Origin: an uncultured Candidatus Cenarchaeum sp.
GTDB lineage: Archaea; Thermoproteota; Nitrososphaeria; Nitrososphaerales; Nitrosopumilaceae
DNA length: 64,000 bases
Direction: 5' to 3'
NCBI GenBank assembly: GCA_958295735.1
Contig: OY282369.1
Location: forward strand, 2,456,983 to 2,520,982
Shown here: one piece after another, positions 20,259 to 29,400 of the stretch
Numbering within the stretch: the first letter of the stretch is position 1
How the letters are laid out: each line of letters opens with the position of its first letter
The notes under the pieces: generated by a model
The model's database searches: none
The model's input: the letters and a program-made list of their open reading frames with translations, nothing else
What the model was told of the DNA's origin: nothing
Made by a program: the position numbers and the translations under genes

Positions 20259-20368
20259 AGGGCGTGGGCACCATAGACGTGAACGATCCGGAGACCCTCG
20301 CCATAGCCGAGTCGTACATGCGGCTCTTGCGCGACAGGATATCGGGCGGCGGCGCGCCGGGCGGGTAG
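20216..20368 (+). other. Out-of-frame coding-like tail after AbiEii
   Basis: A frame shifted relative to the toxin reads GAPWQDLASLGRLSVKGVG, then a helix with DPETLAIAESYMRLLRDRI, and ends at 20368. Its codon bias is good, whereas the toxin frame in the same stretch looks random. It is either the true C terminus after a frameshift near 20205-20216, or a small overlapping gene without a clear start. Confidence 0.4.
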
Positions 20369-20503
20369 GCGCGATCGCGGGCAGCCGGCAGCGGCACGGC
20401 GGAGCCGCGGCCCGCGCGGGGGCATCCCGCGCGCCGCGGCGGGGTGTGGGGGAAGGCCCCGCCCCCGGGACGGAAAGGCGGGGGGCGGCGGCGCGCGCAA
20501 ACC

Positions 20504-20510
20504 GATATTA
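20504..20510 (+). promoter_or_regulatory. TATA box
   Basis: GATATTA centred 26 bases before the GTG at 20533; it decides that start. Confidence 0.65.
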
Positions 20511-20532
20511 CGGCGGCGGGGGACGCGCGCGC

Positions 20533-20973
20533 GTGCCGCGGGTACGGCTCGAGCGGGAGATAATGGCGGACAGGGAGAGGGTCTTCGGCCTCGCCGCCGA
20601 CCACGCGGGCCTGGCGCGGCTGCTGCCGGGGCACTTCCTGTCCGTGAGGGTGCGCTCGCGCCGGGGGGGCGTCTCGGTGGTAGAGGAGCGCGTCCGCGTG
20701 GCCGGCAGGGACATGGTGATGACGACCAGGCAGACGGCCACGCCGCCGCGGATGCACGAGGTGGTCGTCCTGGGCGGGGACGCCAAGGGGAGCAGGATCG
20801 TGGAGACGTACGAGGCGGCGGGCCGCGGCACCCTGATGCGCGTGGACGCCGACATACGGCCGGGGGGGCTGGCCGGCATCGCGGCCGCGCTGGCCAGGGG
20901 GCGCGTCAGGGACGGCCTCGCGGAGGTGGTGGACGGGCTCGCGCGGGCGGCCGAGGGGGGCCGCGGCGCGTGA
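20533..20973 (+). CDS. SRPBCC (START-like) domain protein
   Basis: A 146-residue helix-grip protein: VRLEREIMADRERVFGLAADHAGLARLLPGHF, then paired strands VSVVEERVRVAGRDMVMTTRQTATPPRMHEVVVLG and GSRIVETYEAAGRGTLMRVDADIRP, and a long C-terminal helix. It is the second START-like gene in the window (the first ends at 7568); the two share only the fold. A ligand-binding or cyclase/dehydratase-like role is possible; the substrate is unknown. GTG 20533 is chosen by TATA spacing. It converges on tatA. Confidence 0.75.
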   Translation: MPRVRLEREIMADRERVFGLAADHAGLARLLPGHFLSVRVRSRRGGVSVVEERVRVAGRDMVMTTRQTATPPRMHEVVVLGGDAKGSRIVETYEAAGRGTLMRVDADIRPGGLAGIAAALARGRVRDGLAEVVDGLARAAEGGRGA

Positions 20974-20993
20974 GGGCGCCGCCCGCGGCTAGC

Positions 20994-21035
20994 CCTTCTC
21001 GTCGCCGTCCCTGAAGTCGGCCAGTTCCTTTTTTC
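20994..21035 (-). repeat. Partial duplication of the tatA 3' end
   Basis: The minus strand reads KELADFRDGDEKG and stop, a near copy of KELADFKDGDKKKG at the end of tatA just upstream. It is separated from the tatA stop by about ten bases and lies in another frame. Confidence 0.8.
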
Positions 21036-21045
21036 AGGATTTGCG

Positions 21046-21258
21046 TTATGCCGTTCCGCTGCCCTTCTTCTTGTCGCCGTCCTTGAAGTCGGCCAGCTCC
21101 TTGTCGGCCTCTATCTTGCCCTTCTCGTACTCGCCCCTCGCCTTGCCGAACGTCTTGGCGAGCTCGGGGATCTTCTTGGCGCCGAATATGAGGACGACGG
21201 CCATGACGATCACTATTATCCACTCCTGGCCGGCGATGAAGCCGGCGGTGCCGAACAC
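21046..21258 (-). CDS. tatA: Sec-independent translocase subunit TatA
   Basis: TatA oligomerises to let folded twin-arginine proteins cross the cytoplasmic membrane. The protein has the family layout: a short N terminus with GQEW, one membrane helix (IIVIVMAVVLIFGAKKIPEL with the FG hinge), the amphipathic helix AKTFGKARGEYEKGK, and a charged tail. GTG 21258 is chosen because the TATA box is 26 bases upstream; ATG codons at 21264 and 21279 are in-frame alternatives, the latter overlapping the tatC stop as ATGA. It can thus be read from the tatC operon and from its own promoter. The C terminus appears altered by a partial duplication. Confidence 0.9.
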   Translation of the reverse strand: MFGTAGFIAGQEWIIVIVMAVVLIFGAKKIPELAKTFGKARGEYEKGKIEADKELADFKDGDKKKGSGTA

Positions 21259-21275
21259 GCGCATGCTGCGCCCGA

Positions 21276-22094
21276 TCATGATTTAAGTGTTGGACCGGGG
21301 CGCCGCCGCCCCTCGGCGCGCCGCGTCGCGGCGATGCCGGCCAGGTACAGCCCCGCCATGGGGCCTGCTATGAACCACATGGTGATCCCGCTCCCGTCGG
21401 GCGTCACGGCCGCCCCGAACACGACGATGGCCAGCATCGCGTACCTGGCGTTCCTCCTCCAGAACGCGGCGGGGACCATGCCCGCCGCGGTCGCCGCGTA
21501 CATGGCCAGCGGCAGCTGGAACGAGATCCCGAAGGCGAGGAGGAACTGCAGCACGAACGTGACGAAGTCGATGACGTTCAGGAACGTCACGAGGCCCGCC
21601 GCGTCGCCGTACCTGTACAGGAACTCCAGCATGAACGGGACCACCACGATATACGAGAAGGCGCATCCTGCCGCGAAGAGCCCGACGGCCGGCGCCGCGA
21701 CGGCGCGGCCCGCGCCGATCTCCCTCGCCCTGAGGGCCGGCCCGAGGAACGCGGCCGCCTCGCGCGCCGCGACCGGCGCGGCGACCACCGCGCCGGCCAG
21801 CGCCGCGATGTACACCTGCGAGAAGAAGGCCTGCCCGGGGGCCGTCTGGATGAGCTGCACGTCCGGGGGGACGAGCGCGCGGCGCATGGCGTCGGTGATC
21901 TGGGCGGCCATGTTGTCCAGGGGGTCCGGCACGGGGTAGTACAGGACGACGGGGCCCCAGCCGAGGTCGGCGGGGGCCGGCTCGGCGTGGCAGGTGAGCA
22001 GGAACGCGGCGGCGATGCCCGCCGCGGCGGCGACGCGGACGGCCCTCCTCCTCAACTCGTCGAGGTGCGGGCCGGCCCCGCCGATCCACGACAC
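21276..22094 (-). CDS. tatC: Sec-independent translocase subunit TatC
   Basis: TatC is the multi-span receptor for twin-arginine signal peptides. The 272-residue protein begins with the conserved cytoplasmic HLDELRRR motif. It then shows about six membrane helices: one near residues 18-34, a large extracellular loop with GPVVLYYPVPDPLDN, and helices around 92-110, 128-158, 170-198, 212-230 and 238-256. FLLAFGISFQLPL is typical of the family. The start is GTG at 22094, 21 bases after the upstream gene, with no TATA box, so it is co-transcribed with 22116-22580. Confidence 0.93.
   Translation of the reverse strand: MSWIGGAGPHLDELRRRAVRVAAAAGIAAAFLLTCHAEPAPADLGWGPVVLYYPVPDPLDNMAAQITDAMRRALVPPDVQLIQTAPGQAFFSQVYIAALAGAVVAAPVAAREAAAFLGPALRAREIGAGRAVAAPAVGLFAAGCAFSYIVVVPFMLEFLYRYGDAAGLVTFLNVIDFVTFVLQFLLAFGISFQLPLAMYAATAAGMVPAAFWRRNARYAMLAIVVFGAAVTPDGSGITMWFIAGPMAGLYLAGIAATRRAEGRRRPGPTLKS
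21281..21287 (-). promoter_or_regulatory. Internal TATA box for tatA
   Basis: Minus-strand CTTAAAT at the very 3' end of tatC, 26 bases before the GTG at 21258. Confidence 0.6.
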
Positions 22095-22115
22095 GCCGCC
22101 GCCCGTTCCCGGCCG

Positions 22116-22580
22116 CTACCCGCCGGGGACGGGGAGGAGCTTGGCCTCGGGCAGCCCCGCCTCTTTGGCCTCGTCCTCGGACATGCCGCCGAACTCGAGC
22201 GTGACGACCGCGCTCGCGGAGAGCTCGGCCTGGAGGTCCCTGGCGAGCCCGGCCAACTGGGCCGCCGAGTAGACCTCCTCGGAGTCCTTCAGGAACACGC
22301 GCTCCCCCTTTTCCTCGACGTCCCCGCCGTACCTCCTCTTGAGGAAGCGGGTTATCGACGGCAGCTCGGAGCGCGGCACGTTGTTGTGGTAGTACGCGAT
22401 CCCCTTCTGCGGGGTGTATTCGAGCGGGGTGCCGTTCCTGTACAGGAACACCCCGACGAATACCGCCGCGCCCTCGGGCTCCCTCGTGCACTTTATGTCC
22501 CAGTTGAGGAGCTTTCCCTCCGGGTACGAAAAGCCGTCAAGCTCGTCCGGGGTGATCTTCCAGTACCGGAGCCTCGCCAT
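22116..22580 (-). CDS. Conserved hypothetical protein upstream of tatC
   Basis: A 154-residue soluble protein (MARLRYWKITPDELDGFSYPEGKLLNWDIKC...), without signal peptide or membrane helix, with a KRRYGGDVEEKGERVFLKDSEEVY middle and an acidic C-terminal segment MSEDEAKEAGLPEAKLL. No family is recognised. It heads the operon with tatC and tatA. The start ATG is fixed by a TATA box exactly 26 bases upstream. Confidence 0.7.
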   Translation of the reverse strand: MARLRYWKITPDELDGFSYPEGKLLNWDIKCTREPEGAAVFVGVFLYRNGTPLEYTPQKGIAYYHNNVPRSELPSITRFLKRRYGGDVEEKGERVFLKDSEEVYSAAQLAGLARDLQAELSASAVVTLEFGGMSEDEAKEAGLPEAKLLPVPGG

Positions 22581-22602
22581 CCGCCGCGCGCGGCCGCGGC
22601 CG

Positions 22603-22610
22603 TATAAATT
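22603..22610 (-). promoter_or_regulatory. TATA box of the tat operon
   Basis: Minus-strand AATTTATA centred 26 bases before the ATG at 22580. Confidence 0.7.
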
Positions 22611-22665
22611 TCAATGTCGGGCCCTGTATTCCGGGCGCGAAAAGCCGCCGCGGCCGCGGGGCGGG

Positions 22666-23304
22666 CTACCGGGCCCCGGCGCGCGGGGCGATCCCCGAGC
22701 CGGGCGGGAGCGCGCCGGCATCGGCATCGTACGGGACGGCCGCCGAGCCGGGCGGGAGCGCGCCGCCGCCGGGCTCCATGTCCCTGTACATGCGCCCGGG
22801 ATCGGCGCCCTCCTCGGGGACCAGCACGAGCGCCGCGCCCTCGCCGCGGGAGGGGCGGCGCGGCCTGCAGTTGGCCGCGCGGTCCGCGCCGGGCGGGAGG
22901 CCGGACGCCAGCGAGGCGTCGCACCACGACCCCGTGCCCCCAAAGTAGCGCAGGTTGCGCAGCAGGGCGGCGAGGCGCTCCGCCTCGGACCGGCGGGGGC
23001 GCGCCGACCCCCAGAAGAGGCGGACGGGCGCGGACGCGTCCACGCGCAGGAACCGCGCCCCGCCCCCCGATCCGGGCCGCGCCTCGGGGAGGAGGAGCGA
23101 GGGCGGCTCGCCGCAGAGCAGGCGCAGCGCGGGGAGGGCCTCGGACTCGCCCATCCCGGGGCAGCTGAACTTCCACGCGGCTATGAGCGCCCTCACGAGC
23201 CTGTACGGCGAGGGGGGCCACTCCTGCCCCGCTGTGCAGGACAGGCCGGGCCTGGCCGCCGCGCGGTAGCAGCCCGCCGCGAACGCGACGTCCACTGCGA
23301 TCAC
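22666..23304 (-). CDS. Orphan Csb2-like CRISPR-associated protein
   Basis: The N terminus, MIAVDVAFAAGCYRAA then EWPPSPYRLVRALIAAWKF, closely follows the start of the Csb2 (GSU0054) family, a Cas5/Cas6-type RAMP protein of type I-G (formerly I-U) CRISPR systems that processes or holds crRNA. A second RAMP-like stretch contains FLRVDASAPVRLFWG and LLRNLRYFGG. At 212 residues it is much shorter than full Csb2 as I recall it, and the last 40 residues are low complexity with a duplicated PPGS unit, so the C-terminal half seems lost. No other cas gene and no CRISPR array is seen in the window. GTG 23304 is set by TATA spacing. Confidence 0.65.
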   Translation of the reverse strand: MIAVDVAFAAGCYRAAARPGLSCTAGQEWPPSPYRLVRALIAAWKFSCPGMGESEALPALRLLCGEPPSLLLPEARPGSGGGARFLRVDASAPVRLFWGSARPRRSEAERLAALLRNLRYFGGTGSWCDASLASGLPPGADRAANCRPRRPSRGEGAALVLVPEEGADPGRMYRDMEPGGGALPPGSAAVPYDADAGALPPGSGIAPRAGAR

Positions 23305-23325
23305 GGGCGCGCCGCGCGGGGGCCG

Positions 23326-23334
23326 CTTTTGTGT
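23326..23334 (-). promoter_or_regulatory. TATA-like box for Csb2-like gene
   Basis: Minus-strand ACACAAAAG, centred 26 bases before the GTG at 23304. Confidence 0.5.
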
Positions 23335-23365
23335 CTTCGCCGCCGGGCCCTGGTGCGGCCGGGCC

Positions 23366-23430
23366 CGCCGGCCGGGGGGGGCGGCCCCGGGCGGCGCGGA
23401 TCCGCCGGCCGGGGGGGGGGGGCGGCCCCG
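23366..23430 (+). repeat. GC-rich duplication with 8-G and 12-G tracts
   Basis: CGCCGGCC-G8-CGGCCCC and CGCCGGCC-G12-CGGCCCC occur in tandem (tracts at 23374-23381 and 23411-23422) upstream of the giant gene's TATA box. Slippage here would change distance to upstream promoter elements. Confidence 0.7.
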
Positions 23431-23448
23431 CGCGATCGGATACGTAAA

Positions 23449-23456
23449 GATTTAAG
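23449..23456 (+). promoter_or_regulatory. TATA box of giant gene 1
   Basis: GATTTAAG centred 26 bases before GTG 23479. It decides the start among GTG 23466, GTG 23479 and ATG 23484. Confidence 0.75.
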
Positions 23457-23478
23457 CCGCCGCAAGTGGCAAAACGGC

Positions 23479-26400
23479 GTGAAATGCGGCGGGCGCGGCG
23501 CGCGCGATCCCCGGCCGGAAGAGGTTTCGGGCCGGGCCGGGGCGGTGAGGGGGGGGGGGGGGGCGCGGGAGGTGACGGCATCCCCGCCCCCGGCGCGAGC
23601 CCCGCGGCCTTTTCGGCGCCGGCTGCTGCCTGCCGCGATCCTGATCGCGTCCGCGGCCGTTCTCGCGGGCTGCGCCGCCCTGCCGGGCGCGCACGCGGAC
23701 GGCGGCCAGCTGACCGTCAAGATCTCGTCCGACGCGGCCCCTTCCACCGGCCTGACGACCGTGCCGTTCACCATGAAATTCAACAAGACCGTGGACGCCG
23801 CGACCCTCGACGCATCGGACATCGTAGCTACCACGGGCACCGTGCAGAACCTGCGCGCGGTGTGGCCGCACAACGCGACCTTCGGCAGCACGGGCAATGG
23901 GAACGGCCAATTCAGCCAGCCGGCCGGCGTGGCGGTAGACGCCTCCGGCAGGATATACGTGGCCGACCAGCAGAACCACCGCATCCAGATATTCGACCCC
24001 GCCGGGAGCCATGTCGCCACTATGGGCGGCCCGAACCAGGGCGCTGGGAACGGCCAATTCAACCAGCCGACCGGCGTGGCGGTAGACGGCTCGGGCACCA
24101 TATACGTGGCCGACACGAGCAACAACCGCATCCAGATCTTCAACTCCTCCAGGAATCACGTGGCCAACATCATGGGCGGATTCTTCCTTCCGAACGGCGT
24201 GGCGGTCGACGCCTCCGGCAACATCTACGTGGCCGACACGGGCAATGGCGACATAAAGATCTACGGCCCCAACATGGTTCTATCATCCACAATCGACGTC
24301 TCCCCAGAGAACCCGTACGCCGTGGCGGTCGACGGCACGGGAAAAATTTACGCGGTCTATAGGAACACCGACAAAGTCGAGGTATTCGGATCCGACAGGA
24401 ACCACATAGCCAACATCACCGGGTTCGACGTCCCGAACGGCGTGGCCGTCGACGGCTCGGGCACCATATACGTGGCCGACGGGGCCGCTGCCAACAGCGT
24501 AAAGATCTTCGACTCCGGCAGGACGCCCACCGGCACCATTCCCCCAGACACCATCCCCCGCGTGGTCCTGTTCAACAACCCGAACGGCGTCGCAGTCGAC
24601 GGCTCGGGCAAGATATACGTGGCCGACACGGGCAACAACCGCATCCGGATATTCGACACCGCGTACGAGTTCGACGTGGAGAATCCGGCCAACGGGCGCA
24701 CGCTCGAGGTGAGCGTGCCGGCCGGCCGCGTGGAGGACGCGGCCAGGAACGGGAACGAGGCATCCAACACGGCAAGCATCGTCATAGACAGGACCCCCCC
24801 GGCCACGACCGTCACCGCCACGCAGTCAAGCCCGACCAACGCCACCACTATAAACTTCCGGGTGGAGTTCGGCGAGAACGTCACCGGGTTCGAGCGGGAC
24901 GACATCGCGCTCTCGGGCACCGCCGCCACGGGCGGCGTGGCCGGCTTTGCGGGCAGCGGCGCCTCGTACGCGTTCGACGTCTCGCCCACGGCCGACGGGA
25001 CCATACGGGTGAACATACCCGCGGGCGCGGCGCGGGACGGCACGGACAGCGACAGCAAGGCGGCCGAGTTCTCTATAAGGTACGACAGCGCGGGGCCGAC
25101 CCCGGCGATCGCCTCGACGGAGACGGGCTACACCCGCCTGCTGACCGTCCCGTTCACCGCGAGGTTCGGCGAGACCGTGAACGGCTCCACCCTCGCCGCA
25201 TCGGACGTCGACGCTTCCTCGGGTGAGGTGCGGGACATGCGCATGGCGCTGCAGCACGTCGCAAACTTCGGCAGAATTGGCCAGGGAAACGGCCAGTTCA
25301 ACTGGCCGCACGCCGTGGCGGTAGACGGCTTCACGGGCTACCTCTACGTGGCCGACTATCACAACCACCGCGTCCAGGTCTTCGACTCCGGCAGGAACCA
25401 CTTGGCCACATTCGGCGGCCACGGCACGGGCGCCGGCCAATTCAAACTACCAGCCGGCATAGCGGTCGACGGCTCCTCGGGAACCATATACGTGGCCGAC
25501 AAGGACAACCACCGCGTCCAGGTCTTCGACTCGAACAGGGCCTACGTCGCCGACCTGCCGGGCTCGTTCCTCAACCCGCGCGGCATAGCAGTCGACGCCT
25601 CCGGCAGCGTGTACGTGGCCGACTCGAACAACCACCGCATCCGGGTATTCGATTCCGACAGGAACCCCGTGGCGAACTTCGGCGGCCGCGGCTCGAGCGA
25701 CGGCCAGCTTAAATTTCCGTACGACGTGGCGGCCGACGCCTCCGGCAACTTGTACGTTGCCGACTATGGCAACAGCCGCATCCAGGTCTTTGACTCCGCC
25801 ACCAAGGCCCACTCCGCCTACCTCTCCGGCCAGTTCGGATTCCCGGCCGGCGTGGCGGCCGACGCCTCGGGCAACGTGTTCGTGGCCGACGCAAACAACC
25901 ACCGCATCAGGGTGTTCGACTCCGGGATGAATTCTGTCGCCAACATCACCAGCTCGTTTAGATTCCCGTACGGCGTGGCAGTCGACGACTCTTCGGGCAG
26001 GGTATACGTGGCAGACAGGGACCGCAGCCGCATCCAGGTCTTCGATGCCGTGCACGCGTTCAACGTGGGAAACCTGGCAGACGGAGATGTGCTCGAAGTG
26101 AGCGTGCCGGCCGGCCGCGTGCTGGATCTGGTGGGAAACGAGAACGAGGCATCCAACGCGGCAAGCATCGTCATAGACAGAAAGGCCCCGGTTCCGGTAG
26201 TCACTGCCGCGCAGTCCAGCCCGACCAACGCCGCGGCGATCGGATTCACGGTGAACTTTACCAAGCCCGTCGACGGGTTCGCGCTAGGGGACGTCGCGCT
26301 CTCGGGCGACGCCGCCCGCGGCGGCGCGTCCAACTTCGCGACCGTCAACGACACGACGTACACCTTCGTCGTCACGCCGGCGTCCGACGGGACGATAACG

Positions 26401-29400
26401 GTGAGCATTCCCGAGGGCGCGGCGCGGGATCCGCTGGGCAACCCCAGCATCGCGTCGGAGCGGTTCTCGATAAGGTACGACGGCACGGGGCCGACCCCCG
26501 CGATCAACTCGACGGCGGCCGGCCCCACCAACCTGCGGGAGGTGCCGTTCGCCGTGGAATTCGGCGAGGCCGTAAACGGAACGACCTTCGCCGCGGCGGA
26601 CGTTTCCGCCTCCTCGGGCACGGTGCAGGGCCTGCGCCTGATGCCGCAGTTCAACGCCACGTTCGGCGGCCCCGGCAGCGGCGACGGCCAGTTCGACGGG
26701 CCCAGGGGCGCGGCGGTCGACGGCGAGGGCCGCATTTACGTGGCCGACACGGGCAACAACCGCGTCCAGATATTCGATCCCGCCCTGGGCCACGTCGACA
26801 CCTTCGGCGTCCGCGGCAGCAGCGACGGCGAATTCATGAATCCTGGCGCCGTGGCGGTCGATGCCTCCTCCGGCGCGATATACGTGGCCGACACGGACAA
26901 CCACCGCGTCAAGGTATTCAATCGCGCGGGGGCTTACGTGGAGGACGTCCCCGGCAGCTTCTCTTACCCGTCCGGCGTCGCGGTCGACGGCACCACGGGC
27001 TACGTGTACGTGGCAGACAGGCTCAACAACATGGTCCGGGTGTTCGACTCCGACAGGGCCAGCGTCGCCAACATCACCTCGCTGCTGAACCCGTACGGCG
27101 TCGCGGTCGACGGCCCCGCGGGCCGCCTGTACGTGGCAAACACGGCCAACCACACCGTCCCCGTATTCGACACCGCCACTTGGGCCCGCGTCGCCTACCT
27201 CAACGCCGCGTTCGACCGGCCGGCCGCCGTGGCAGTCGACGGCGCCACGGGCGCCGTATACGTGGCAAGCGCGGGCAACAACCGAGTCCACATCTTCAAC
27301 TCCACCACCGGGGCCCACGTTGCCGGCCTCCCCGGCCAGTTCGACCGGCCGTTCGGCGTCGCGGCCGGCGGCCCCGCGGGCCGCATATACGTGGCCGACG
27401 CGCTCAACAACACCGTCCGGATATTCGACACCGCGTACGCGTTCGACGTGGCGGATCCGGACGACGGGGACGTGCTCAACGTGACCGTGCCGGCCGGCCG
27501 CGCGCGGGACGCGGCGGGGAACGACAACCTCGCATCCAACACCGCGAGCATTACGATAGACAGGACCGGGCCGATCCCGACCGTCGCGTCCCCGCAGGGC
27601 AACCGCACCAACGCCTCGCCGATTGAGTTCACGGTGACCTTCGACGAGCCCGTCGACGGGTTCGCGGCCAACAACATAACGCTCTCGGGCGACGCCGATC
27701 CGGGCCCCGTGGACGGCTTTGATGGCAGCGGCGCCGCGTACGAGTTCTCCACCGCGCCGGCGACGGACGGCACAGTGACCGTCCGCGTCGCCCCGAACGC
27801 GGTGCGGGATGCGCTGGGCAACCCCAGCGCCGCGGCGGGCCTGTCCGTGACGTACGACACCGAGGGCCCGACCACGACGGTCACGGCCGACCAAGGCAGC
27901 CCGACTAACGCCTCGACGATCACCTTCACGGTGAGGTTCAGCGACCCGGTCGCCGGGTTCGACGCGAGCGGCATAACGATCACGGGCACAGCCGAGCACG
28001 GCGGCGCGGCCAACTTCGCAACCGTCAACGCCACGACGTACACCTTCGTCGTCACGCCGACGTCCGACGGCACGATACTGGTCGACGTCCCGGCGGGCGC
28101 GGCGGGGGATCTGGCCGGCAACGACAATGCCGCGGCGGAACAACTCGCGATAACGCGCGACACCGCGGGGCCGGCCCCGACCGTCACGGCCGACCAGGGC
28201 AGCCCGACCAGCGCCGCGGCGATCGGATTCACGGTGAACTTTACCAAGCCCGTCGACGGGTTCGCGCTAGGGGACGTCGCGCTCTCGGGCGACGCCGCCC
28301 GCGGCGGCGCGTCCAACTTCGCGACCGTCAACGACACGACGTACACCTTCGTCGTCACGCCGGCGTCCGACGGGACGATAACGGTGAGCATTCCCGAGGG
28401 CGCGGCGCGGGATCCGCTGGGCAACCCCAGCATCGCGTCGGAGCGGTTCTCGATAAGGTACGACGGCACGGGGCCGACCCCCGCGATCAACTCGACGGCG
28501 GCCGGCCCCACCAACCTGCGGGAGGTGCCGTTCGCCGTGGAATTCGGCGAGGCCGTAAACGGAACGACCTTCGCCGCGGCGGACGTTTCCGCCTCCTCGG
28601 GCACGGTGCGGGACCTGCGCCTGATGCCGCAGTTCAACGCCACGTTCGGCGGCCCCGGCAGCGGCGACGGCCAGTTCGACGGGCCCAGGGGCGCGGCGGT
28701 CGACGGCGAGGGCCGCATTTACGTGGCCGACACGGGCAACAACCGCGTCCAGATATTCGATCCCGCCCTGGGCCACGTCGACACCTTCGGCGTCCGCGGC
28801 AGCAGCGACGGCGAATTCATGAATCCTGGCGCCGTGGCGGTCGATGCCTCCTCCGGCGCGATATACGTGGCCGACACGGACAACCACCGCGTCAAGGTAT
28901 TCAATCGCGCGGGGGCTTACGTGGAGGACGTCCCCGGCAGCTTCTCTTACCCGTCCGGCGTCGCGGTCGACGGCACCACGGGCTACGTGTACGTGGCAGA
29001 CAGGCTCAACAACATGGTCCGGGTGTTCGACTCCGACAGGGCCAGCGTCGCCAACATCACCTCGCTGCTGAACCCGTACGGCGTCGCGGTCGACGGCCCC
29101 GCGGGCCGCCTGTACGTGGCAAACACGGCCAACCACACCGTCCCCGTATTCGACACCGCCACTTGGGCCCGCGTCGCCTACCTCAACGCCGCGTTCGACC
29201 GGCCGGCCGCCGTGGCAGTCGACGGCGCCACGGGCGCCGTATACGTGGCAAGCGCGGGCAACAACCGAGTCCACATCTTCAACTCCACCACCGGGGCCCA
29301 CGTTGCCGGCCTCCCCGGCCAGTTCGACCGGCCGTTCGGCGTCGCGGCCGGCGGCCCCGCGGGCCGCATATACGTGGCCGACGCGCTCAACAACACCGTC

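Noticed and set aside
22414-23478. Upstream extension of the giant gene 1 frame
   Set aside because: It overlaps the hypothetical and Csb2-like genes on the other strand and lies before the TATA box; its composition is noncoding.
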